DNA of 64,000 nt from Petrosia ficiformis (lineage: Eukaryota > Porifera > Demospongiae > Haplosclerida > Petrosiidae), in NCBI GenBank assembly GCA_947044365.1, contig OX345636.1, positions 29,306,466-29,370,465 of the forward strand, written 5' to 3'. Of this stretch, positions 20,858 to 32,719 are shown in pieces. Position 1 is the stretch's first letter. Each line of letters begins with the position of its first letter. The position numbers and the translations under genes are program-made. The notes beneath the pieces are model-generated. The model worked only from the letters and a program-made list of their open reading frames with translations. It made no database searches and was not told the DNA's origin.

Positions 20858-22408
20858 ATGGCTGACGAATTCTCTGAAGTTCTTCACACAGTCTGTTACG
20901 CAGTTCAAACTTTTTTCAACTCTTACGAGTCTAGCAAAGACCCAGATATATTAGACTCCCTAATTTTCCAGGTTGTAAAACTGAAGAGACTACTGATGGT
21001 TTATGAATCCTGTAACAGTGAAATTCTTGAAAATGTAGGTAGGAGTTTGAGTCTTCTTGAATATGTACGCGAAATGAGTACTCAAGAAAATGTCCAAGGA
21101 TATGTGCCACAGGTCCAAAACAGTGACAATCACATAGGTCGTCCTAGACTGGATATCAGAAAAGAGCAGTTAGAGTACTTTCTATCCCTGGGATTCAGTT
21201 GTACACGTATTGCTACTGTAATAGGTGTTAGCTTGAGTACCATACAGAGAAGGATGACTGATTATGGGCTGTCTATAACAGCACTATATTCTAACATCTC
21301 AGACCATGAACTGGACTCTATTGTTTCTCAAATCAAGCAAGAATTCCCTAATTGTGGGTATCGTTTGACACAAGGTCATCTGAATCGTCAAGTATAGAGT
21401 GTCTCAAGTACGTGTTAGGGAATCATTACATAGAATTGACCCAGAAGGAGTAGCTATTAGGTGGACTACAGCTGTTCAGAGGCGAAAGTATTCAGTATCA
21501 CAAGCTGATCAGGTGAGTATATTAATATGCACAAAACAGGTATCTCAATTTAATTAATTCAGGTGGAGGCTTGTGGTGCATGGTGGAGTTGATGGATATT
21601 CTAGGATCCCTGTCTATCTCCAATGTTCAGGAAACAACAGAGCAGACACTGTTTTGCAGCTTTTCACAGAGGCAGTTCGCAATTATGGTTTGCCTTCTCG
21701 TGTTAGATGTGATAGAGGAGTTGAAAATGTGTCTGTGTCGCTCTTTCTCATTTCTCATCCCCTGCGAGGACCAGGACGTGGAAGTGTTATTGTGGGTAGA
21801 AGTGTTCATAATCAGAGAGTTGAGAGAATGTGAAGAGATGTCTATCAAGGGGTTCTTAGACTCCACTACAACATCTTTCACTACCTGGAATCTATACATA
21901 TGCTTGACCCAAATAATGATATTCATCTGTTCTGTCTACATTATGTATTCATTCCCCGAATTAATGAGCACTTAAAAGCATGGAAAGAGGCATGGGATAA
22001 ACATCCTTTAAGGTCTGAGCATAACTTCACACCAGAGCAACTTTGGACAGCAGGATTGCAACATGTTGCTGGATGTATGAACAACATTGCAAGAGAGGTT
22101 TTTGAATGCATGGAGGAGGTGAGCTTGCATGCAACCTAATGGTTAATTAACAATTTTAATTTAACTGTGTTTCTCTGTAGAACGAATCTTCAAGTTATGG
22201 TATTGATTGGGAAGGACCCATTTCATCTAATGAGAGTGAAGACGATGGGGGTGTGACTGTTCCTGAAACTGAATGCCCTCTATCTTCATATGATATTGAG
22301 GAGCTTCGCTCTACAATCCAGCCATTGTCCTGCAGCAATGATTATGGAATTGATATATATGAATGTACTCTTGCATTTGTATCCCAAAAGTTGCATTTTG
22401 TGTTGTGA
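20858..22408 (+). pseudogene. Integrase-core (rve/DDE) transposase, broken
   Basis: Starting at the ATG of MADEFSEVLHTV (20858; an in-frame ATG at 20777 gives 27 extra residues inside the terminal repeat region). Residues about 120-170 form a helix-turn-helix (GRPRLDIRKEQLEYFL, GVSLSTIQRRM). A frameshift near 21396 precedes VRVRESLHRIDPEG. After the intron starting at 21513 comes the integrase core ([26 protein letters not shown] with the second Asp, and [10 protein letters not shown] with the Glu). A TGA at 21831-21833 stands where relatives have Trp. The frame continues with LHYVFIPRINEHL, and the last exon (22181-22408) adds an acidic tail. The block with the first Asp, expected just before VVHGG (HIDGNHKL in relatives I recall), is absent, so a small deletion has removed it. 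Confidence 0.85.
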
Positions 22409-22608
22409 GTACATATATACAGTCAATGGAATGGTACAGGTGTACAAACAATAAGTATATCACATCTTCAAACTCAAATTACAAAACATGAATGGTTAAT
22501 GTATGTATGTGTTTTTTTTATTTCAAACCTGATAGTTATATACTTGTATTATTGTTAGAATAATGAACACATTACATTATATTCTTGCTTTTGAAGAAAT
22601 TGTTGGTT

Positions 22609-25600
22609 TTACACCTGTCCAAAAAATCCTTGTGATTCTAATATTGATAAATCCATTTTATCTTTAAAACCATCAATATCAGTAGGAAAGGTGATGGGAA
22701 AACGCAGAGTAAAAGAACATGTGGATACAGTTGGAAGTACCAACTTGGTCTTTTGAAAATATGTCAACATCACCAAATCCTAAAGGTGGACACAGTCACA
22801 TCCAGTGAGAAAAAGCATTACATCTTTTAGTGTTGCTGGACCATTTCCATCTGCAGTTATACATAAAATTAGCACATAAAATACATGTAATAATAATTAT
22901 AAATAATTAATGTACAAACAATAAAGTTGTTATACATACCTTCTAGATTTTGTAGGTAGAGAATCCAAGTCATCACAATTGCTTCTTCTAATTCACGGTT
23001 ATTACTTCCATTAGGAGAAAATAATGGCTTAAATAAGTCTTGAATATATGTACTTGTAAGTTGGTCATCTGATGGCTGAAAAGCGTTGTACATGATTTCT
23101 GGGTAGTTGTGCAATAAAGAATTGAATTTCTGTATTGACAACCCACGACGTAGTTGTTCTAGCTCTGCAAGACTTGCCAACACTGAGTAATGCAGACAAA
23201 AAGCATCTATGACTTTCTTCTTTTCTGACAAGGAGATTCGACAAGAAGGCTTGGCAACCCCACATTCATATCTGAATTCATATTCATCACTATCCAGCAT
23301 TTCCTGGAACACTTTCTCTTCATCTACAGTAGCAAGCTACAGACAAATAAAATAAGTGAAAAATAAATAATTAAAGATATATAGAGCGAAAAGTATCCCT
23401 GATTGCTTTGTGGTGCCCTATGGGCCATAAATATACATTATACTTTTTTTTTATACATAATACATGAATGTACATACCCTTTGGATCAGTGACTGGATTC
23501 GTACAACAGGGATATCTTGTATACGAGCACTCACATTTGCAATCCCTCCAAACATGTAATCAATAACACTACATGCAAAAAACACAGGTCCAGGACCTCC
23601 ATAAAGAATAGATAAAGCTATCATTTTCCCACCATCAGAAATAATTCATCCTAGGAGGTGAAGTGTCAATTGTACTACATTCTAGCATACCTATAAAATT
23701 TCTCTGTAAATGCTACATTTAATTTCTCATTGACATGAATTAAGTGTAATAATATATTAGACAAGAATTAAGTTTGTCTGGTTTTAGCCACGATTTAGTC
23801 TTGGTATCACATTACTAGGACAATGTTTTAGCTTTTAGAACTAAAAATAACAGGAATTTTTGTTTAATTAGAATTAAAAGAAAAAAATGCTAGGATAAGA
23901 AAGTTTTATATCAGAATTAACTACTGTTAGATGATTATCATACATGGACATGCACATACCTGCAAAGCACTGTTGTTGTGCCGTAAGACTCTACAATCTG
24001 GGGGATCATCAAGAAGACTGCTCCCAGTAATAGCACAAAAAACTACCTTCTTGGGCCCACCATCATCCACTGCTGGTTCTCCTATAATACTACCTTGAGA
24101 TGCTTTTGCTCATCAAAACCACGGCGTATTGCAACCATAGCATCCTCAAAGATGTGACAACGCCTAACAGTGATTCGATAACAGTTTTCATTGTCACTAT
24201 AGAGAAATTTCCTTTTATGGTCCAGTATAATTTCAGCAACAGTTTGCACACTATCATGGAGTACATAATAATATTAATTATTATTCATGCCCAAGATTTA
24301 AAAATTAACCTATTACTTTGGTAATTACTATGTGTTGATTGCTGTATGACTTCTTGAATAACAGGATCTTTCTCCCAATCATCCTCGTCATCAGAAATCA
24401 AGTGAATGTATGAGCTATATATGAATAATGATAAAAAGTGACTAGGTACACACAGTATTCTATATACCTGTATGTTGTCCTTCCATATTCTCTTTCCTTC
24501 CTAATGGGTTCAGGGGATAGACTGTGCATGTTTGTTGGATGATGGGGAAAGTTGATTGCAGAAACTGTGGTGTGCTGAGGTGATAAGCACAATCGTTTAG
24601 GAGGTGTTGTGTCTTCAAGATTTTGGTGTCTACAAACAATGAACATATATATTATGAGTACACGCATATATAATGAACAGCTTACTGTTTTGACTTGGAA
24701 AATGTCACAACATCTGGTTTGCACAAAGCTACATGTTTTCTCAGTTGTGACAATGGGAAGAGATCACAACATGTCTGACAAAATTCAGTTTGTTCTTTTT
24801 CTTGTCTCTACAATGTAACAAATAATTAGTTCTCAAAATGGTAGCTAATTATAATTATGTGGCTGTGGATGAAATATATCAGTGACTTAAATATGAAATA
24901 ACAATTGAGTTAATCAGCCATTTTGTAAAGTTAGTCAACTAAAGTATGTATATAGGAAATACATAGTCCACAGTCATATAATATATATTATAATGATTAT
25001 ACATTTTAATGTTTTACCTTAATAAAAGACTTCATGTCCTCTTCAGTGATATCACACTGGAGTGGTCAGATATAAAGTTTAGCTTGGTTCAATATATCTG
25101 TTAAGTATATAAAACTGTAATTCCCCCTCCAGGGCCTTCAATTTCGACTAAGTTTTTTGAATTACCACCAAGATGAAGGAGAGTATGACCACCACAGTTC
25201 TCTAGAGCAGGAAAGTTTGACAAAATCAATTTGCGAACATGAGCAGCATCTCCATCAGAATTAAAGATAATTTCCTTCAATCCTAAGCCTATTTTTGCCA
25301 AATTCATTTTTTCTTCTGGAGTTGGTTTCCATGAATGTTCAATGTCCTTAAGGCAGATGCATTCCTTACGCCATGTACTTCTTCCAGGTTTTTTTATATT
25401 TCACTTCTTTTTCTGCACATCTTTTAAAGGTTTAAACCCAAAAAGTTGCTTGTGCTCCCTCACACTAGCAGTAATATTATTGGCAGTAGAAAAAGGTGTT
25501 TGCTGCATGCCACTGATAGATAGAATCTCAGTAGAACTTGTAGGTCGATCATGGGGTTGCTGCATATTACTAGCAGAACTTCTATGCTGATTAGTAGATG

Positions 25601-25694
25601 TAGTTTGTGCACGATCAGCTATCTGAATTACATTTTCAACAGCTCCAAGAAGCAAATTTTTGCTTCCAGGAAATTATGGACAGACATTTTCAAC
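22609..25694 (-). pseudogene. HECT-domain E3 ubiquitin ligase-like gene carried by the transposon
   Basis: About eight or nine exons read on the minus strand. The first (about 25401-25694) is MSVHNFLEAK..., then Ser/Thr-rich. The second has FPALENCGGHTLLHLGG and QAKLYI. The third is a C2HC-like finger (FCQTCCDLFPLSQLRKHVALC). Acidic linkers follow. The HECT N-lobe shows GEPAVDDGGP near 24055-24085 and ALSILYGGPGPVFFA near 23590. A helical exon (22940-23336) has LLHNYPEIMYNAFQP. The last exon has the C-lobe block TVSTCSFTLRFP with the catalytic-type Cys and ends GFFGQV at 22609. Exon borders mostly show GT-AG (GTATGT after 22940, TGCAG before 22850). Stops at about 25384 and 25065, and frameshifts near 25665 and in the last exon, disable it. 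Similar HECT proteins are numerous in fish and cnidarians as G2E3-like predictions. Confidence 0.85.
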
Positions 25695-25799
25695 TCCACG
25701 TGGCGTACTTGTACGCATGCTCATGAACACACCCCTCGAAATTTTAGGCCGCCCGGCCAACCATAACGGCAGTCGTGCACATGCATACACGCTTCCGTA

Positions 25800-25998
25800 C
25801 TTGCGAGATAACTATATAGCGCCCTCATGGAATTAATAACCACCCTCACGAAATTGTAAACCCCCCTCACGGAATATTTGAATTAATAACCATCCTCATG
25901 GAATTAATAACCACCCTCACAAAATGTATAGTGCCCTCACAGAATTAATAAAACTGCCAATGAATTTACAGGCAGTTTTGACACTGATAACGCTCCAT
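25800..25998 (-). repeat. Right terminal inverted repeat and subterminal repeats of the HECT transposon
   Basis: Mirror of the left end. On the plus strand it shows five or six copies of a GGAATTAATAACCACCCTCAC-like unit, then CAGTTTTGACACTGATAAC and GCTCCAT. Confidence 0.88.
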
Positions 25999-26005
25999 AA
26001 AATAA

Positions 26006-26194
26006 CCACTTAATATTTTGATATTCTATTTCCAAGGAAGCCAATATTTACATGTGTGTGGGACTGCTAAAAGCAACTTGTGTTGAAGTGGTTTGTTTTG
26101 CCTCACTTTATCACAGCCTCAGGGTGTGATAATACACCTTAGTTTCCCCACCTTGTAAGGATAGTATTAACCTCTGGGTGTGTTATACAATACA
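26006..26194. other. Spacer between two transposons
   Basis: A short tandem motif is visible around CCTCAGGGTGTGATAATAC and CCTCTGGGTGTGTTATAC (26109-26190). Nothing coding. Confidence 0.4.
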
Positions 26195-26555
26195 TGTCCA
26201 GAAATTTATTGTCACCGATTGAAATCAACCCCGTTATAGGCTCAGTAATATCAAGATCATTAAAGAGAATTTCACTGGTACGTTTTCATTCTGAAACCTC
26301 GAGAGTCGGATTAAGTTGACTGCCATTAACTACTGTATTATTATACAAAAATTATTAAATTTTGTTTTTAAAATCTTTTTGTTTTCGTAAATCAAAAAAT
26401 TTTATTCAATTTCCGATCATCACATTATAAAATTGAACTATTAATCTATAAATTGATACCAAAAAAAGGCTGGGTTGTGATGCAAAAATCCAGTACTTTT
26501 TTAAAGTGAAAACATGCAAGTACGCATATATTTACAATACCGCTAAGTAAATATT

Positions 26556-29500
26556 ATGACAGCTGCAATGGATTTAGAAGTGACTATTGAAGGAGCTAGT
26601 TTATCAAAGCATAGAAATACCCCACCAGACAATGTTCTGTGCACCCTATCAGTGCCCTATCAACTTTTGTATCTGTGGTACTTGAAAATAAATGGTGGAA
26701 GTTTAAAAGTTACATCACAGTCCTGAATGAGAATCTGAGTCCAAAGGGTCAACGAATAGACTTGAGGTAGCTCTAAGTAAAAAGGCAGGAAAATTTAATT
26801 CATTATTAAGAAGATTAAGCAGGAAAAAGAAAGAACAACAACTAAAAAAGAAATTTTTAATCGATGTCATGAAAAATGAGATAGTAAATACGAAAATGGA
26901 GATAAAAAACTTAAAGGATAAAATAGATGAATTGGAAGGACAAGTGACTCGACAAAATGAAAACATAGAGGAATTTAGGTAAATGCATAATCAACAGACA
27001 AGTACGAACCTATGCAATTATCATAATAACACTGCATGTGGTGTTTAACTGATTCACCAACCCTGTAACAATAAATAAAAATTTATAAATAATAATAATA
27101 ATATAGTATACATTATCTTGACAACCACTTTTTAAACCTGTTTTTCTTTACTGTAACATGTGGTTGTCATGGGAATGTGTACTATATCAGTTAAAGCATT
27201 CTTATCAGCATGATAATAATACATGTAAATAAATGGCAGAATAATATTCACTAATAATCATAATTATGAAATAATTCTTATATTGCTGCTGTATAAAATA
27301 ACATGTTACCTGTTTTCTAGATTGAAATATGAGAATCAATAGACGATTATACAGGAATTAATAGAAAAATTGTATGCTGTTTCTAAAGACCACATAAACA
27401 AAGGAAAAGGTATTGACGAAGTAGGAGAGAGACAAAGGAGGAAAATTATTCGACTTAAAGAGGCATCGAAAAATGCATTATGGTTTGCAGATACATTTAA
27501 TGTCAACTTACTTTCTCTCTCAATACAAACAAGGTCATCAAAAGAGATTATCAAGGTAGATTTTGATACAGATATTACAGAAAACCCCTCTTCATCCATC
27601 CAAAGTGCACATCAGCAAGCCTTACCTATATTATACCTACTGGACAAATTTGGAGTGTCTGATGAATTTTACCATGAGTTGTCCATTATGAACCCATTTT
27701 TACCTAGATCATACATAATTAAAAAAACTAGGGAAAGAATATCCAATTCTGTTTCTATAAATAGACTACCCAGTCCATATTTTGGATGCTATCGAGACTT
27801 GCGCCACTGTATAGAGGAAGCACTAGCAGCACAGGTATAAATTTAATTTAAAAATACAATCATGTAATGTATATATACAGATTGAGACAAGAAATACCAT
27901 AAACTCACCTGTAGAGATAAAGCTAAGTGGTGATGGTGCTCCATTTCATAGATCTACTTCCTATATTCTCCTTTCTTTTTCTTTTCCATCTCTTGATGCC
28001 AAGTCCCTCTCAGGCACAGGTAAATAACTGGTTCCTCCTATAGGTGTAACCAAATGTTATGTTAAGTGGGTGGATAAACAATGCATTTGTGGTTCTTTTG
28101 ATACAAACAGTCACGTATTCATTATCAACACTAGGCAGTCATACCTTTGCTGTGATACAAGGAGCAGAACAATATGAAATCATCAAAAATGGTTTTGGAG
28201 TTGTACTTCAAGAGATCAACAACTTGATAGGAGGATTTGTTGAAGTAAATGGAGAAACTATTGAACTTAATTTCTTTTTAGGCGGAGATTACAAAGTATG
28301 CTTAATCATTGACAAACATAATATTATATTATAATTATTTTCTTCAGTTCCTACTGCTAATAATGGGATTCAATGCAGCCCATTCTAACTATTCTTGTAT
28401 TTACTGTATTGTCAAGAAAGATGAAAGGTTAAAGAATGTTAAAATAACTATAAACGTACCATTAAAGTTGTATGCTACATCAAACAGGTATAAATCCAGT
28501 AGTCTATCAAAGAGAGAAAGGAAGAACGCTGGACTCCATATGCAAGTGTGTAGACAAGAAACAAAACTTTGGAGTAATACACAAGCCACTGATAAAAATT
28601 GAAGTTAAGAAGGTGGAATCATACTATAGTGAAACACAAATAACACGTAAATACCATAATTATATGCATATTACACGGTAGATAATTGTGGATGAGTTAC
28701 ACTTAATGCTCAGAATAACTGATGTGTTAATCAGAAATTTAGTGTTTGGTGCAGCAGCAGAGGATCAGAAGGATATCACCAAGAAGAGCAGTAGATGTAT
28801 CAATTTGCTTTCTGAAAAAATTATAGGCTGTGGAATTACATTTCGAGTAAGATGGTGAACAGAAAACATGCACATTATAAATACCCACAATGTAACTCAC
28901 CTAACATGTATAGATCTGGACACCTAAAGAAAAGAGGGATGGTTATGAGTGGACATCTCTTCGCGGCAGTGACAGAAAGAAACTGCTTAAAACACTCCCA
29001 CCTTCCATTCCTCAAATAATACCCGGAGAGAATGGAGAAAACATTAGAAAACTGTTGGAGGTAAGTTTTGTCCATAGTTAACACTACATAAACTTCATCA
29101 CACTAGGATTTTCATTTAATTTATATAACCATAACAAAAAATGAACCAACAAGTGGCGACATACAAAACCTACAACAAAAGGTAAATTATTATTACTAAT
29201 TATGACTATACATGTGAAATGGATGTCGTCTTTACTTCAAAAGACTTTAAGGTGGATTAAAGAATTCACAAATTTAAAAATGGACGGGCACTCAAAATAA
29301 AATGTTACACCATATATGCATATATTGGCTTATCACATACCGCATCAAATGGAGTTATATGGAGGAATCAGAAGATTCTCTGGACAAGGTCTATTTAAAT
29401 TATCACAGTATTCTGGTTTATTGTCACATTTAACCCTTTAGGAGTGGAAAAGAACAATGATGATGCAATGCAAGAAGAAACTATTTCTCTAGCAACCACC

Positions 29501-29657
29501 TAAACGCCCCGAAAGAGATTCTACTAGCAGAGGCTTAGATTACAAAAGCTCGTATCACATGAAAGAGAAAAAAGATCATACAGCAAAGCAAACTTAGAAT
29601 ACTGGGAAAATGATATTTTTGCTAAAAGAAGTAGAAACGAAGAGAGCCAAACGCAAT
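26556..29657 (+). pseudogene. Decayed multi-exon transposase-like protein (SGDGA...LGGDYK...DELHLMLR type)
   Basis: The exons are a possible N-terminal exon at 26556 and a Lys/Glu coiled coil at 26732-26981 (ending NENIEEFR). The next runs 27321-27839 (ASKNALWFADTF, SINRLPSPYFGCYRDL). Then come VEIKLSGDGAPFHRS (27900-27960), HTFAVIQGAEQYEIIK and FFLGGDYK (28055-28295), and LLLIMGFNAAHSNYSCIYC (28345-28490). VDELHLMLRITDVLIRNLV follows at 28690, then HMPHQ-like codons near 29340 and RRFSGQG joined to VEKNNDD (29370-29470). The end is AKRSRNEESQTQ. Stops and frameshifts occur in most exons. I remember this domain order from uncharacterised hydra, coral and sponge proteins and do not know an accepted family name. 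The aspartates in SGDGA, LGGD and VDEL are candidate catalytic residues. Confidence 0.7.
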
Positions 29658-30262
29658 AATAAATCACGAGTCCATAAATTATGCACTTTTTATAACCTTT
29701 CCTTTCTCTCAATCTCACTATCATTACACCATCTTACTATCTGAAATCCATCCACATATCCATATACATATCAGTCTATCAATATAATTACATGTATGTA
29801 TAATTATACAAATACAACAATTGTCACCGACTTAACTGAATTAAGGCGTCAACAACATCTTGGTGTTCCATCGAGATTGTTTAAATGAAGGACTGCTCTA
29901 TATTTTAAGAGTGAGCACATACTGAGGTATTTACTATTTACTGACCATGTGCTTCATGGTCATGGCCACTCCTATTACGATTTTATTAGTTTATAAATTT
30001 CATCTAAAGATGGTCGGTAAAATAGAGTCCGAAGAATTCATAGTATGAATGCTTGGAGAGAGAGTTGAAACAGTGAATTTATTAAAAATGAAAATAAACG
30101 ACTTTTAACTAAGGTAACACAAAGAGTTTCACAAAAATCAAATTTAGAACCTGACAAACGAACAAACTTAACATGACTATATAAATAAATAGGAAACTGA
30201 ACACTACAACTTTCACCATACTTATTGTAATAATTATACAAAATTATCTAAACTAAAGTAAT

Positions 30263-30941
30263 CTAAATTAAAATCGTCCCTATCATACATTTTACCACGT
30301 TTACGACTAACACATTTACCTTAAACAAATAATTAAATACATCTCGACGAAAACATACAGAAAACTTAGACCTACGAATAACTCCTGATTTTAAACTTAA
30401 TACAATTTGTGTATTTAAATTAGATACACTATCAAGTATCTCTCTGTCTGTGGGACTTTGTTGGAGATATGTTCTATAAGAAAAAGTTACAATGACTAAT
30501 ATAGTTATCATTGTGTGATGTTATTGTTGTTGTATAATGTATAATTCAGTACAATTATATAATTATAATTTTGTATATAATATATATATATATAATATAT
30601 ATCATAGCTGAATAGATTAACAACTTTATACCTCAGTGCTGCCTCAGTTACACATTTCTTCTCCACCCATGATGCCTCTTTTCTTTTGTACCCTTTCCAC
30701 AGTACCAAACATTCCTCTTTTCCCTATAATTATGATGAAGTTATCGCTGTACCCACAGGAGTGAGTGCCGGAACAATTCAGTTGAACATACCTTCCTTTT
30801 TCTCATTTCAACCACTCTCTCCACACTATATACTCCGTCCTCAAGCTCTCCACTAACAACCAACTGCTCCTGTTCTTCTTTTGTATCACCCACTAAATCT
30901 ATGTAATAGCTGCTTTCTCTTCCTCTAACTACACGCGCCAT
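30263..30941 (-). CDS. Intact chromodomain protein, 150 residues, three exons
   Basis: Exon 1 (30792-30941) encodes 50 residues from MARVVRGRESS to VEMRKRK and ends at GTATGT. Exon 2 (30632-30723) starts after TATAG and carries EECLVLWKGYKRKEASWVE. Exon 3 (30263-30473) starts after TATAG with TYLQQSPTDREIL and stops at 30263. All junctions keep phase (150 + 92 + 211 bases). VYSVERVVE, LVLWKGY and SWVEKK give a canonical chromodomain fold at residues about 35-80, although the usual second aromatic of the methyl-lysine cage needs checking. The C-terminal 70 residues (Arg-rich, IRRSKFSVCFRRD) are unfamiliar. It converges on the SGDGA-type transposase and probably belongs to the same element. The open frame contrasts with the dead transposase. 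Confidence 0.7.
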
Positions 30942-31063
30942 TTTCTTATTAATTTTTGCATTAATTATCAGTTAATCACCATGGTAATCGCATAATCGCC
31001 ATGGTGATCACGTGTTTACAGAAATTCGCACTATGACCAATTTTTGTATTGCATTTCTGGACA

Positions 31064-31220
31064 TGATGTAATTAACATAATATACATGTAATATAATATT
31101 TATATTATATTATATTATATTATAATATCAGACCGGAGCTGGACTTTCTCATGTTTGATCTAGGATAGGTGATGATAATAAATATTGATAGCTGGCATAG
31201 TTAATTTTACACAGACATCA
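31064..31220. repeat. AT microsatellite and spacer
   Basis: Repeats of TATAT and ATATTATATT at 31080-31130; no gene. Confidence 0.5.
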
Positions 31221-31224
31221 TGTC

Positions 31225-31390
31225 ATGCATATCAACAGTTGCACTTTCAAACACTCCCCTTGTTGCTTTCCTCCAACTAACAGTGCATGATTTTAATATC
31301 TATGACATCTTTAGAAGGTCCTCTGTCTACGTAAGTTAAAAGTCTGTGTTGTGTAAAATGTAGAAGTTACAAAGGAAAACGTTTGGATTG
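31225..31390 (+). mobile_element. Internal fragment of the 52517-type piggyBac MITE
   Basis: The sequence around CTTTCAAACACTCCCCTTG, CTTTCCTCCAACTAAC and AGTTAAAAGTC aligns with 52745-52870 of the complete MITE. Neither terminus is present. Confidence 0.6.
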
Positions 31391-31743
31391 TGCATTCGTC
31401 AATTAAAAAAACCCGTCAATAATATTTTCATGTATATGGTATGTGTAGGTTTATGATTTCCTTAGGTAAACCTTTACTCTAAATTTCACTTCATCTATAT
31501 TCCATTTCATTCCGAGTCTTTTGTGGAAGTAATTTTTGGCACTTTAATAGATAATTATTGGCACTTTGCATGTGAACAATGGAGTCAGACTCAGAAGCTA
31601 CTACTCGGATTGTCACTTCATATAAGCATTACAACCAATGATTTCGTGCTTGAGTGAGAACAAATACATAACTTCAACTCACATTAATTGAATTACTAAA
31701 TACTAACTACATGTATAACAATATGTAAATCAATCAGTATTAC

Positions 31744-32080
31744 ACCTAATCAACATTTAAGTTCTGAAAAAGAGCATCACTTTAAAGAACAACGTTCCAG
31801 TCTAAATATTTTCCTGGAAAGGCTGAACATCCTCTCTGCTGGTGCTGACGATGCTGGAATGGCTAGAGTGATGAAAGCCTGGCAAATGCAGGATACTTTT
31901 CTTTGTTATCCTTCCAAAATGTTAGAACATTAGACGTCATTAGTGTCATCTGGCATGCTCCAGCTGCAACAAAATTCCTTTTGTACAAGTTACATGTATA
32001 CAGAACAAAGATATGAAAAGGAGCAGCTGTAATTTTTGATAATGCCATGCCAGCTAGCTTTGATGATAAGCACACAAAAC
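31744..32080 (-). pseudogene. hAT dimerisation-domain remnant
   Basis: LTFWKDNKEKYPAFARLSSL is followed, after a one-base shift near 31860, by AIPASSAPAERMFSLS. This is the C-terminal dimerisation signature of ZBED-type hAT transposases. It ends with RLERCSLK and a TGA. It lies immediately left of a hAT MITE. Confidence 0.75.
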
Positions 32081-32104
32081 TGCTTGTGTAAGTAACTGCA
32101 GCAC

Positions 32105-32719
32105 ATTTTTATTAGTGATGGGCGATACCTATTTTCTTAAATTTGATTCGATACCGAGTACTGGAATTCAAAGAATCGAAGGTATCGAGTACGATACCGA
32201 GTACGTGGGTACAGCGCATGCGCAATATCATCATTATCATGTGGACTTGAAAGAAGACGTCGTTATCAGTAAGTAAATAATAGAAAACATCATTATCACT
32301 AAGTAAATATTATCTTATCACTGTCAATTTCAGTATCGACCATGTTAAGTTCACGTCTTAAAAAGAAAAGTAGAGATCTTTGTGAAATAGTTCCACACTG
32401 AGCTCCTTGGTCGTTTGTTCATTTTTAGAAATAGAGCAACAACTAGCCAACTATTCTGAAACTGTGAAACAGGAGCAACTAAATCAATGTTATGTAATAT
32501 GCAATAATTATTTTGAATTTGCAGGTGCTTTTTCAATAAATTATACCAATAATTATGTTTAACTGATGTTAAATGGGTGTGGTATAATTATATAGTGGGC
32601 ATGGTTTACGGTATCGATTACTTTCGATACCAAGTCCTGTATTCGATACGGCTGGATTGGTACCTGGAACCGTGATATCGAGTACTTTGGTATCGGTATC
32701 GCCCATCACTAATTTTTAT
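32105..32719. mobile_element. hAT MITE with perfect 8-bp target duplication
   Basis: The element is 32113-32711 (599 bp). The ends are TAGTGATGGGCGATACC and its complement, with the motif GGTATCGAGTAC repeated inside both arms. ATTTTTAT is duplicated exactly at 32105-32112 and 32712-32719. The interior retains, on the minus strand near 32370-32430, codons KRPRSSVWNYFTK that match the start of a BED zinc finger. It is therefore a deletion derivative of a ZBED-type hAT transposon. Confidence 0.93.

Larger units (their letters stand above)
20548..26005. mobile_element. Two-gene DNA transposon: integrase-type transposase plus HECT E3 ligase
   Basis: Left and right ends are long inverted repeats starting ATGGAGCGTTATCAGTGTC at 20556 and, complemented, at 25998. 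They continue with a shared block ending CCTGTAAATTCATTGG. Both are followed by arrays of a GTGAGGGTGGTTATTAATT-like subterminal repeat. AAAATAA flanks both sides (20548-20554 and 25999-26005), extendable to 8 bp with one mismatch, as a target duplication. Inside, a transposase gene on the plus strand converges with a multi-exon HECT-domain gene on the minus strand, and nothing else. Both genes carry stops and frameshifts, so this copy is inactive. Confidence 0.88.
26195..31063. mobile_element. Putative two-gene transposon: SGDGA-type transposase plus chromodomain gene
   Basis: CATGTCCAGAAAT stands at 26193-26205 and its complement at 31053-31065, just outside the starts of two convergent genes. 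One is a decayed transposase on the plus strand, the other an intact chromodomain gene on the minus strand. The repeats are short and no target duplication is evident, so the element borders are inferred mainly from the symmetry with the gene starts. Confidence 0.4.
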
